Part shown: piece by piece, positions 6,789-13,744 of the stretch
Layout of the letters: every line of letters begins with the position of its first letter
Numbering within the stretch: position 1 is the first letter of the stretch
NCBI GenBank assembly: GCA_003498085.1
Contig: DNCM01000103.1
Location: 1 to 14,898 of the forward strand
Length of the DNA: 14,898 nt
Reading direction: 5' to 3'
Source of the DNA: a bacterium
GTDB lineage: Bacteria > UBA9089 > UBA9088
Notes under the pieces: model-generated
The model's database searches: none
Told to the model about the DNA's origin: nothing
Seen by the model: only the letters and a program-made list of their open reading frames with translations
Translations under genes and position numbers: made by a program

Positions 6789-8900
6789 ATGAAAAACATA
6801 CTTGTTGGCATAATAGCTGGGTTGCTTGTTGGTATAGTAGTTCTCCTTCTTTCATTACTCCCTTTATTTGAAAGCTTTGAGTATATATCAGTAGATACAA
6901 GGTTTAAATTCAAAGGAAGTAAAAAACTTGCATCGATAGAAGATGTTGTTATTGTCGACATTGACAATAAAAGCATAGATGAGCTTGGAAGATGGCAGGA
7001 TTGGCCAAGAAGTCATTATGCAAAAATAATTGATTATGTTTTATCTGGAGAGGTTAAGACAGTAGCATTTGATATATTTTTCCCAGAATATTCAAGAGAC
7101 AAAGCCTCTGACGAAAGCCTTATTGTAGAAACAAGGAAGGGAGGGAATGTTGTCCATTCATTCTTTTTTGAGCCTATCTCAAGGAAAAAGAAAGAAGACC
7201 TTTCATTTATAAGAAAATTCACAATACCTTATAAAAATGAAAAATTCGTTGACAACAAAGCTGATAGAATTACCCTCCCTATTAAAGGGATTCAAGAGGC
7301 GATGGCTTGTTTGGGTTATGATAATAAATATGAAGAAGAAGGTGTTGTTCGACATTACCATCTTTTGTCTAGTTATTCTGGAACGTTTACAATTGATGGA
7401 AAAAATGTTTATGAAAAAAGGCTTTTTTTCTCTCTTGCGCTTGCAACGATCATTCAAGCATTAAATGTCCCAATTGATCAGATAAAAGTTATTCCAGAAA
7501 AATTTATCCTTCTTTCCGATAAAAAGAAGATTCCAATAGATAAATATGGAAGAATGCCTATCTATTATTGGGGGGGGAGAGGGGTTGTAAGGTATGTGTC
7601 ATTTTCTACAGTTTTTTTTGAAAAAATCCCAAAAGAATATTTTGAAAATAAGATTGTTCTCATTGGAGGATCAGCAGAAGGATTGTTCGATATTACAGCG
7701 AACCCATATACATCAGTATATCCTGGTGTAGAAGTCCACGCAACAGCCATCTATAACATCCTAAATGACCATTATCTTACAAAGATACCTGATTGGCTAA
7801 GCATTGTACTTGTTTTTTCTGTTGGAGTTTTAATCGGACTTATTTCGGCAGTATCTTCTCTTAAAAGAGGAAGTATTATTTTCAGCACCATTCTTTTTGG
7901 ATGGCTTCTTCTCTGCGTTATTCTCTTTGAAACAAAAAAAATCTGGCTTGAGATGATTTCTCCTAGTTTTTCTATAACAGGGAGCTTCCTTGTTGTCTGG
8001 CTTTATAGGTATTCGACAGAAGAGAGGGAGAAGAAAAAGATAAGAGAGATGTTTTCAAGATATGTAAGCCCTGATGTTGTTGAGGTACTCGTTTCCAATC
8101 CAGATGCATTTTCCCTTGGTGGGAAGAGGATGGAGCTTTCTGTTTTATTTTCTGATATATGTGGATTTACAACTATTTCAGAGAAACTTTCTCCAGAGGA
8201 TACTGTAAGCCTTCTTAATGAATACTTTACCGCAATGAATGATGTTATATTTAAATATAAAGGAACACTTGATAAATACATTGGGGATGCAATAATGGTA
8301 GTATTTGGAGCACCAATTACACAGGAAGACCATGCAAAAAGGGCGGTTCTAACAGGCATGGAGATGATAAGAGAGCTAGATAGACTTAGGGAGGAATGGA
8401 AGGCAAGGGGTAAAGAGGAGATTGATATTGGGATTGGAATAAACACAGGAGAAATGGTTGTTGGAAATATTGGCTCAGACATTCAGACAAATTATACGGT
8501 TATAGGCGATGAGGTAAATCTGGCATCCAGACTTGAAGGAATGACAAGGGTATATGATGCTCAGATCATCATAGGCAGTCCGACCTACGAAAAGATAAAT
8601 GATGAAATTATATGCAGAGAAATAGATCTTATTATTGTCAAAGGAAAGACGAGACCTATTGTGATATATGAACCAATTGGGTTTAGAAATAAAATAAGTG
8701 AAGGTAAGGAGATGATGCTTGATGTTTATAATAAAGGACTTTTACTTTATAAAGAAAGGAAATTCAAGGAGGCATCCACTGTATTCTCTTCAATTATGTA
8801 CGATGGTATTGCGAGGATGTATTTTATGAGGTGTCAGGACTATATCGTCTCTCCACCACCTCCTGATTGGGGTGGTATTTATGTACACAAGACAAAATGA
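6789..8900 (+). CDS. CHASE2-domain adenylate/guanylate cyclase (class III)
   Basis: Membrane receptor that converts an envelope signal into a cyclic nucleotide. The 703-residue product has one N-terminal transmembrane helix (about 4–24), a periplasmic CHASE2 domain (about 30–330), three helices (about 336–356, 361–382, 389–408), a linker (MFSRYVSPDVVEVL), and a class III cyclase domain (about 448–635). Catalytic residues are present: metal-binding D456 (FSDICGFT) and D500 (IGDAIM), base-recognising K496 (LDKYIGD) and D574 (VIGDEVN), and transition-state N577 and R581 (NLASRLE). Lys/Asp recognition predicts cAMP rather than cGMP. The tail of about 60 residues is TPR-like and ends with the family's PPPPDWGG motif. 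It begins 15 bases after the propeller gene without a Shine–Dalgarno. The signal sensed is unknown; the propeller protein is a candidate partner. Confidence 0.93.
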   Translation: MKNILVGIIAGLLVGIVVLLLSLLPLFESFEYISVDTRFKFKGSKKLASIEDVVIVDIDNKSIDELGRWQDWPRSHYAKIIDYVLSGEVKTVAFDIFFPEYSRDKASDESLIVETRKGGNVVHSFFFEPISRKKKEDLSFIRKFTIPYKNEKFVDNKADRITLPIKGIQEAMACLGYDNKYEEEGVVRHYHLLSSYSGTFTIDGKNVYEKRLFFSLALATIIQALNVPIDQIKVIPEKFILLSDKKKIPIDKYGRMPIYYWGGRGVVRYVSFSTVFFEKIPKEYFENKIVLIGGSAEGLFDITANPYTSVYPGVEVHATAIYNILNDHYLTKIPDWLSIVLVFSVGVLIGLISAVSSLKRGSIIFSTILFGWLLLCVILFETKKIWLEMISPSFSITGSFLVVWLYRYSTEEREKKKIREMFSRYVSPDVVEVLVSNPDAFSLGGKRMELSVLFSDICGFTTISEKLSPEDTVSLLNEYFTAMNDVIFKYKGTLDKYIGDAIMVVFGAPITQEDHAKRAVLTGMEMIRELDRLREEWKARGKEEIDIGIGINTGEMVVGNIGSDIQTNYTVIGDEVNLASRLEGMTRVYDAQIIIGSPTYEKINDEIICREIDLIIVKGKTRPIVIYEPIGFRNKISEGKEMMLDVYNKGLLLYKERKFKEASTVFSSIMYDGIARMYFMRCQDYIVSPPPPDWGGIYVHKTK

Positions 8901-8904
8901 TTTT

Positions 8905-9428
8905 TGGTTCATCACGGATTTTAGTGGGTAAAATAGAATCAACCCCTGGTTATCTTTTTAAGTCTTTTTGATTAAGCCTTTCTGATAAAGATATATAGTT
9001 AGAATTATTTAAGAAGATACCTGATTACATAAAACTTACTTATAGATGATCTTTATAGAGGAACAATGTATTTGAAGCTCTTAATAAACCCCTTAACCAT
9101 ATCCATTACTCCATGGGTTACTTTCTCTGCCCTTTCTCTTCCAAACCACTTCCAGAATGGCTTTAAATCCTTACTTTTTTACCTTCACCCACATATAGAA
9201 CTCAAGGACCATTAGCTCCTTCAATTATATGGAAGTATTTATGGCTTCTTCCAACAGAGATCTCATCTATCCTTAACACGGTTATCTTTGATAAGTCCCT
9301 TTTAGCCTGTGTTTTCTCTATAGTTCTTTTATCGATCTCTTCGACTGTCTTCCACAATGGACGGTCATCACCTTACATAATTTTGATATCTGATGAGCTA
9401 ATTCTTTTATAAAATTAAATTATGAGTA
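8905..9428 (-). pseudogene. Degraded ISL3-family transposase relic
   Basis: No open frame survives, but reading the minus strand through stops and shifts gives a recognisable transposase order. An N-terminal ELAHQISKLCKVMTV stretch (about 9380–9425) resembles the helix-turn-helix region. After a frame change come PLWKTVEEIDKR, ITVLRIDEISVGRSHKYF (about 9230–9280; the catalytic DEIS), VLYVGEGKK, KPFWKWFGRERAEK, GVMDMVKGF (second catalytic Asp, about 9090–9115) and SKFYVIRYL (FDKFHV-like, about 9010–9035). In-frame stops follow NGP, VRI, VPL and LLK. Similarity fades into the end of the cyclase gene at 8905. The N-terminal zinc finger and most of the C-terminus are missing. Terminal inverted repeats were not found. 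Family call rests on motif recall. Confidence 0.7.
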
Positions 9429-9429
9429 A

Positions 9430-9839
9430 TTATGTGGTATAAAATCGCTTTTTTCCTGGAAGCCTACAAAAATGTTCATTCAGATAGATGATCAGCCGAT
9501 AAAACGAAAGGGATTTCTGGTGGTGATTGGAAATATAAGCTCTTATTGTGGACCAGGGATTAGTGTCACCCTTTGGCAAACTTAGATGATGGTTGGCTTG
9601 ATATCTGTATCTTTAAGAAACGGTCGATGCTGGATACCATTAGATATACTTTTGGCATTCTCTTCCGCCAACATCCAGAGTTTGAGGATATAGAATACTT
9701 CAAAGCAAGAGAGATAAAGATAGAAGCAGAGAGGCACGTCTTAGTGCGTACTGACTGTGAGGTAATAGGAGCTGTGCCTATGAAGTTCTCCATTGCCACC
9801 AAGATACTCCCTGTCATCCTCCCTAGGGTAGAAAAATAA
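9430..9839 (+). pseudogene. Truncated, frameshifted diacylglycerol kinase-family lipid kinase (C-terminal part)
   Basis: The C-terminal domain of a DAGK/YegS-type lipid kinase is visible in two frames. Upstream (9430–9570) reads IKSLFSWKP, then IQIDDQPIKRKGFLVVIGN and a degraded SSYCGPG in place of the usual glycine-rich yGGG. A one-base loss at about 9568–9571 shifts frame, and PLANLDDGWLDICIF, then IKIEAERHVLVRTDCEVIGAVP and ILPVILP, continue to a TAA at 9837–9839. These match the LDDG-L-D and the D-G-E-x-x-G-x-P strands of the family, with D-C-E in place of D-G-E. The N-terminal ATP-binding domain is absent; the upstream edge abuts the transposase relic. The intact 3' open frame starts at 9573 and could still be expressed as a fragment, but it lacks the kinase core. 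Confidence 0.72.
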
Positions 9840-9852
9840 GAAGTAAACACTT

Positions 9853-10761
9853 TCAATCTCCAAGAAGGCGTATATCAAATGGTAGTCCCTTTCCTTCGTC
9901 GCGTACCAATGACATAGCTTGGTTGAGGCATTTCCCTGTACATACACCACATCCCATGCACTTATCCCAGTCTATGATGACTGTCTCGTCTATAGATAGG
10001 GCATTGAATGGGCAAGCTTCTACACAGATACTGCAGGTAGTACAAAGCTTTTTATCCACCCGGGCTATATAGCCTGAAGGAGCCATCATCGGCATATCAT
10101 ACTTTGTCATCGCCTCGATTCCACCACAGCAACATTTACAGCAATTGCAGATAGCGTAGAAACGGCCAAAACAAGCATCTTTGAACCAGGCAGAGTGAAG
10201 GTGACCGAGTTCATATTCTTTTTGTAAAAGTTTTAGTGCCTCAGCTTGACTAATTCGACGACTGCTTCTTGGGTTATGTTCTATGGTGAAATCTACAAAG
10301 GGCTGACCAATAACCATACATACCTGAGTAGGTTGGCATGGATTAGTCCTGGCATGGCGGCAGGCACATTCATAGATGGCTATGTCAGGTGGTCCATTGA
10401 TCACCAGTCCTCTGGCTATAGGATAGGGAATTATCTGTTCCAGATCCCGCCATGGAATTTTCCGGTTAGTACTAACGATGGCTTTAACTTGTTCATGGGT
10501 AAGTACCTTGCCATGATAACGGTCAGAAAACCATTTTTTGAATCGTGGACTTCCCAGAGGAAGTAATCTTAATAGCAATTTAATATATTGTTTAGTCCAT
10601 CGAAGGTAGATATATCCATGCAAAAAAGTAAGAAATCGCCTTAAACTAGCTTCATGGATCATCTTCTTGGTTGAAGACTGCAAAAACTGCCACCGTTCAC
10701 TAAATAACCATAAACCCAGGATTGCTATTCCAATGATAATAAAAACGATAGTCAATAACAT
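9853..10761 (-). CDS. Membrane-anchored cysteine-rich 4Fe-4S ferredoxin-type protein
   Basis: Probable electron-transfer protein; partner unknown. The 302-residue product has one N-terminal transmembrane helix (about 2–20), a basic segment, then a cysteine domain with YECACRHARTNPCQPTQVC (C132, C134, C142, C148) and a later ICNCCKCCCGG (C205, 207, 208, 210, 211, 212). At the C-terminus are two ferredoxin-type 4Fe-4S motifs: C240-x2-C243-x2-C246-x3-C250-P and C268-x2-C271-x2-C274-x3-C278. The second lacks the usual proline after its last cysteine. The central CR–x–CNCC–CCC pattern is known from anaerobe ferredoxin-like proteins without settled function. The coding sequence is intact and visibly GC-richer than its neighbours (sampled 60-base lines 43–53% versus 22–37%), consistent with transfer. 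It is convergent with the lipid-kinase relic (13-base gap). No clear Shine–Dalgarno. Confidence 0.85.
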   Translation of the reverse strand: MLLTIVFIIIGIAILGLWLFSERWQFLQSSTKKMIHEASLRRFLTFLHGYIYLRWTKQYIKLLLRLLPLGSPRFKKWFSDRYHGKVLTHEQVKAIVSTNRKIPWRDLEQIIPYPIARGLVINGPPDIAIYECACRHARTNPCQPTQVCMVIGQPFVDFTIEHNPRSSRRISQAEALKLLQKEYELGHLHSAWFKDACFGRFYAICNCCKCCCGGIEAMTKYDMPMMAPSGYIARVDKKLCTTCSICVEACPFNALSIDETVIIDWDKCMGCGVCTGKCLNQAMSLVRDEGKGLPFDIRLLGD

Positions 10762-10777
10762 TAAATACTTATGGATC

Positions 10778-10939
10778 TCATGGCCTAAAACATCCCACCT
10801 TCAAGGTCAAAACAAACCTTTCCATAAAAAGTCTGTCTTTTCTAACTACAGAGAACACTGCCTCTGTATTGATTATTGATTCAACCTTTTCAAATTTGAA
10901 TATATCTGTTAGATTAGCTATCTTTACCTTTATCTTTAA
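10778..10939 (-). pseudogene. Relic resembling a retropepsin-like (clan AA) aspartic protease
   Basis: The minus strand encodes LKIKVKIANLTDIFKF, then VESIINTEAVFSVVRKD, up to a TGA at 10778–10780, 16 bases before the ferredoxin gene. In small retropepsin-like bacterial proteases the corresponding segment is L-V-D-T-G-A followed by a proline-containing turn. Here it reads I-I-N-T-E-A, so the catalytic Asp and the glycine are gone. A perfect AAGGAGG (10947–10953) sits seven bases before codon TTA at 10939–10937, exactly where ATG/TTG would be expected, so the start codon appears mutated. The homology is recalled from motif shape only and may be wrong; the lost-start reading is seen in the sequence. 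Confidence 0.38.
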
Positions 10940-10946
10940 CTGCAAC

Positions 10947-10987
10947 CCTCCTTCATTATTAAGGTGATTATATCTTTGTAATTACAA
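10947..10987 (-). promoter_or_regulatory. Remnant promoter, palindrome and Shine–Dalgarno on the minus strand
   Basis: Reading the minus strand: a perfect 12-base palindrome TTGTAATTACAA (10976–10987), a -10-like TATAAT (10972–10967), then AAGGAGG (10953–10947). The order suits promoter, operator and ribosome binding site for the small relic and, through it, the ferredoxin gene 186 bases downstream. No convincing -35 box is visible. The rest of 10988–11121 shows no gene or structure I can support. Confidence 0.35.
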
Positions 10988-11121
10988 TCTTATTATAACC
11001 TAAAAAAACTAAAGGTGTAAATTAGATTTGACGAAAGTTGGGAAGTTGTGGAAATCTTCCTATAAGTTTGTAAAAATAAGCTCTTTTTATCTATACTATT
11101 ACTACTATGAACTAATAGCTT

Positions 11122-11148
11122 TTGACCAAAAACCAAAATAGCTATAAA
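11122..11148 (+). promoter_or_regulatory. Candidate promoter of the lptD-like gene
   Basis: TTGACC (11122–11127, five of six -35 consensus bases) and TATAAA (11143–11148, five of six -10 bases) are separated by 15 bases, shorter than the ideal 17. The ATG begins at 11153, the fifth base after the -10 box, so the transcript would be leaderless or start within the first codon. No Shine–Dalgarno is present. Confidence 0.45.
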
Positions 11149-11152
11149 AGAT

Positions 11153-12664
11153 ATGGATAAGTTTCAAAATTTAAGATATTATTTTTTCTCTTATTTTTGC
11201 ATAGCTTGTTCTAATATCTGCCTGTCTTCTACCATCACCTTTTCGACAGACAAGGTAAGTTATACAAGCAAAACGATACAAACTTTTGGAAAAACAAAGA
11301 TTACTTTTGAAGATATAACAATAGAAGGAGAGAATATGAGGATAAATGATGATGGGACGATGTTTATCGAATCAAGTTATGTTTCAAAAGAAAAATTTCG
11401 GTTTTTTGGAAGAAAGATTGAAAGAAAAAAGGATAGATTGATAATAGAAGACGGTTGGTTTTCAACTTGCAATAAAAAAGAACCTCATTATAAGCTTACA
11501 ACGAAGAAAATAGTTGTTGGTCCAAGGGCTGTTTCAGCATCAAATATTGCACTCAGAATAAAAGATGTCCCTGTTCTTTTTCTCCCTTGGTATTCCTGGC
11601 CACTTAAGGAAAGGGAGGCTCCTTATAGTATAAAGATCGGAAGGTCTCATAATCTCGGTCTTTTTGTTCGAACAAAGTATTATGTAAAAGAAGGGCTTGG
11701 TTTTCTCTTTGATTATTATCAAAAAAGGGGGTTAGGCAGTGGTATTGAAATTCCTTGTTGGAAGGCATATTATGGTAGTAAAAGATGGCTTCTTTCTGGC
11801 TATGAAAAGAGGGGTATAGCCTCACTTAAAATAGATAGGCAATCTGACAACATGGTCTCCTATGACTATTTCGAAAAAGAGATAAAAGAGGAGACAAAAA
11901 GTTATTTTGTCCTAGAGAAGGCTTATGGAAGGATTGCCTTTGAAGAGAATCTGTTTTATGATGGAGGTAGATGGAAAAAGGAGTTCTATCCAAAAGGAGA
12001 ATTTTTTATCTCAGAAAGACCAATTGGACCATTTGTTTTTGGTTTTGATTTTCTTGGAAAAAAAGATGATTTCACTGTAAACCCAAGGCTTTTATTAGGA
12101 AGGTTATGGACAAGTAGACTGAACTTATCGTCAAGAATAAACTTTATAGGCAAAGATTCTGATAATTACTTCATTTTATCAACAAACCTAAGGTTTTTCC
12201 CGGTTAAGAGTTTAAAGCAAGATATAACTCTTGAAGAAAAAAAAGGTCAAAGAAGACTTGAGTTTATTTCTGAAACAGGCATTGGTAGGATTGAGACAGG
12301 ATATAACTTATCTCTTAAAAAACTCGAGGATATTGGATTCTTACTTTGCCTTTCAAAAAATTCCTTAAGCTTCTCTGGAGAAGGAAGGTGGAGAAATAAT
12401 AGGCTTAAATCATTTATAAATATCGGGTTTGAAAAACCCACATATAAAATGGACATCCTTTGGCTAATAAAAGAAAAAACAAAGGTTGTTCCATCTATTT
12501 TGTTGAGGCCAAGAGACGATATTTCCTTTAAAATAGCCGGTCATTATGAAGAAGATGGAGAAAAAAGGCTTGATTTTTATATAAGAAAAAGGTTTCATTG
12601 TGTAGAGTTAGATTTTTCTTTAAACACAAAGTTCGATGTAGGATTGGATATAAAGATGAGATAA
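11153..12664 (+). CDS. lptD: LptD-like outer-membrane LPS-assembly protein (short form)
   Basis: LptD forms the outer-membrane barrel that inserts lipopolysaccharide. The 503-residue product has an N-terminal hydrophobic stretch (about 8–25) that could act as a signal peptide, then an OstA/LptA-like strand region (about 29–98) and the family-typical GWFSTCNKKEPHYKL (C106), VSASNIALRIKDVPVLFLPW and WPLKEREAP. The rest (about 155–503) is alternating polar/aromatic strands suited to a beta-barrel. Proteobacterial LptD is usually 700–800 residues, so this is a compact version, as seen in some deep-branching diderms. It ends with KMR rather than the usual terminal aromatic residue, which is odd for a barrel. 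It is alone on its strand, convergent with the epimerase gene (15-base gap). Substrate (LPS or another glycolipid) is inferred. Confidence 0.78.
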   Translation: MDKFQNLRYYFFSYFCIACSNICLSSTITFSTDKVSYTSKTIQTFGKTKITFEDITIEGENMRINDDGTMFIESSYVSKEKFRFFGRKIERKKDRLIIEDGWFSTCNKKEPHYKLTTKKIVVGPRAVSASNIALRIKDVPVLFLPWYSWPLKEREAPYSIKIGRSHNLGLFVRTKYYVKEGLGFLFDYYQKRGLGSGIEIPCWKAYYGSKRWLLSGYEKRGIASLKIDRQSDNMVSYDYFEKEIKEETKSYFVLEKAYGRIAFEENLFYDGGRWKKEFYPKGEFFISERPIGPFVFGFDFLGKKDDFTVNPRLLLGRLWTSRLNLSSRINFIGKDSDNYFILSTNLRFFPVKSLKQDITLEEKKGQRRLEFISETGIGRIETGYNLSLKKLEDIGFLLCLSKNSLSFSGEGRWRNNRLKSFINIGFEKPTYKMDILWLIKEKTKVVPSILLRPRDDISFKIAGHYEEDGEKRLDFYIRKRFHCVELDFSLNTKFDVGLDIKMR

Positions 12665-12679
12665 GATTTATGGAATTGA

Positions 12680-13714
12680 CTATAAGAATTTCTTAAACAG
12701 TCCTAGTATCCCTTGTTTCCAGGCAACACGATGGGTAACACCAGAGAGGGGTATTTCGCTTATATGTTCGAGATACCATTTATATGATCTTATCAAAGCA
12801 TCGCTATTGCTATACTTTGGAGACCAAGAAAGTCTTTTTTCTATCTTTTCAATAGAGACAAATGAGTCTTTATCTGCTGTTCCGTAAACCCATTTGTAAA
12901 TAGGCGAGATCCGCAATGTCCAGAATAACCAAAGCAGGGGTTTAACGACACATGAGGGTGTTGGCATAGCCCGAGCACCGGATTTAGCAAATTCACACAA
13001 ACTAGTTAGATCCTCCATTACAGTCCCAAAATCTTTTGCTCCAACATTGAACATGTCTTGCACTTTTTCTTCTTCTTGTGTCAAAAGAAGATAGATTGCA
13101 TCAACCAGATCTTCCACCTCAAGAAGCTGATATCTATTCTTTCCATTTCCTATGATAGGAATCCTCTTTCCAGATCTTACCCAGTCATACAATACTTGAA
13201 AAATTCCCAGTCTTGCACATCCGATGAATGTTTTTGGACGAACAATGGGAACACATAGTCCTTTTTCTCTGAATTCCATACAGACCATTTCTGCCTCTAT
13301 TTTTGCGCTGCCATATGGTCCTACTCCCACAAGTGGATCATCTTCATATATCGGATGTTTTTCTGGAACACCATAGACTGCTGTTGAAGAAACATAGACT
13401 ACCCTCTTTATCCCAACATCCATTGCGGCAAGAAGGACATTTCTTGTTCCGTCAACTGTTATTGTAATAATATCCTCTTTTTTCCACAATGGCAAAGCTG
13501 CTGCAGCATGAACAACCACATCGTAGCCAGAAAATACATTTTTCAACGAAGACAGATCACGAACATCTATCTGAAAATATCTTATATTTTTTGGATATTC
13601 ATTGGGATCTATTGGCGCAATATCTACAATACCAATTTCTTCGTATTTACTGGATAGACAATTTGCCAGGTGATATCCTAAAAATCCTGCTCCCCCTGTT
13701 ATAATTAACTTCAT
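12680..13714 (-). CDS. NAD-dependent epimerase/dehydratase (extended SDR family)
   Basis: Probable nucleotide-sugar or sterol-type epimerase/dehydratase of the extended short-chain dehydrogenase family. The 344-residue product has the NAD-binding TGGAGFLG (6–13), an acidic D31 after strand 2 suggesting NAD preference, DVRDL (50–54), HAAA (69–72), the active-site SST at 109–111, and catalytic Y134-x3-K138 (YGSAK). The middle segment RPKTFIG and the LEVEDLVDAI stretch are typical substrate-domain features. A hydrophobic WLFWTL patch near residue 265–270 suggests membrane association or a lipid-linked substrate. The exact substrate cannot be named. An envelope glycan role fits the neighbouring lptD-like gene but is inferred. 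Its start lies 30 bases from the divergent ubiA start. Confidence 0.88.
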   Translation of the reverse strand: MKLIITGGAGFLGYHLANCLSSKYEEIGIVDIAPIDPNEYPKNIRYFQIDVRDLSSLKNVFSGYDVVVHAAAALPLWKKEDIITITVDGTRNVLLAAMDVGIKRVVYVSSTAVYGVPEKHPIYEDDPLVGVGPYGSAKIEAEMVCMEFREKGLCVPIVRPKTFIGCARLGIFQVLYDWVRSGKRIPIIGNGKNRYQLLEVEDLVDAIYLLLTQEEEKVQDMFNVGAKDFGTVMEDLTSLCEFAKSGARAMPTPSCVVKPLLWLFWTLRISPIYKWVYGTADKDSFVSIEKIEKRLSWSPKYSNSDALIRSYKWYLEHISEIPLSGVTHRVAWKQGILGLFKKFL

Positions 13715-13738
13715 CTCTTAAAAATTTGTATAATTATA
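13705..13738. promoter_or_regulatory. Overlapping divergent -10 boxes between the epimerase and ubiA genes
   Basis: The 10-base string TATAATTATA (13729–13738) holds a perfect -10 box on the plus strand (13729–13734) and another on the minus strand (13738–13733). For ubiA, TTAACT (13705–13710) is a fair -35 at 18 bases, and the ATG follows ten bases after the -10, leaving a leader of only a few bases. For the epimerase, the minus-strand -10 predicts a leader of about 12 bases; its -35 (TTGCAT at 13762–13757) is poor. Because the boxes overlap, the two genes would compete for polymerase. Confidence 0.5.
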
Positions 13739-13744
13739 AACTAT

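Noticed and set aside
8003..8482. Long minus-strand frame opposite the cyclase domain
   Set aside because: It is the shadow of the strongly coding cyclase gene; its serine/isoleucine-rich translation has no recognisable motif.
8855..8876. Eight-pair hairpin ACCACC…GGTGGT near the end of the cyclase gene as an intrinsic terminator
   Set aside because: It is not followed by a T-run, and the sequence is explained by the family-conserved PPPPDWGG coding motif, whose codons naturally pair.
8940..8976. AACC-CCT-GGTT followed by T-rich sequence as the operon terminator
   Set aside because: The stem is only four pairs with a three-base loop, too weak to claim, and it lies inside the transposase relic.
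12670..12700. Dyad TAAGAATTTCTTA between the convergent lptD-like and epimerase genes as a bidirectional terminator
   Set aside because: The stem is short and AT-only with no flanking T-run on either strand, so it may be chance in AT-rich sequence.
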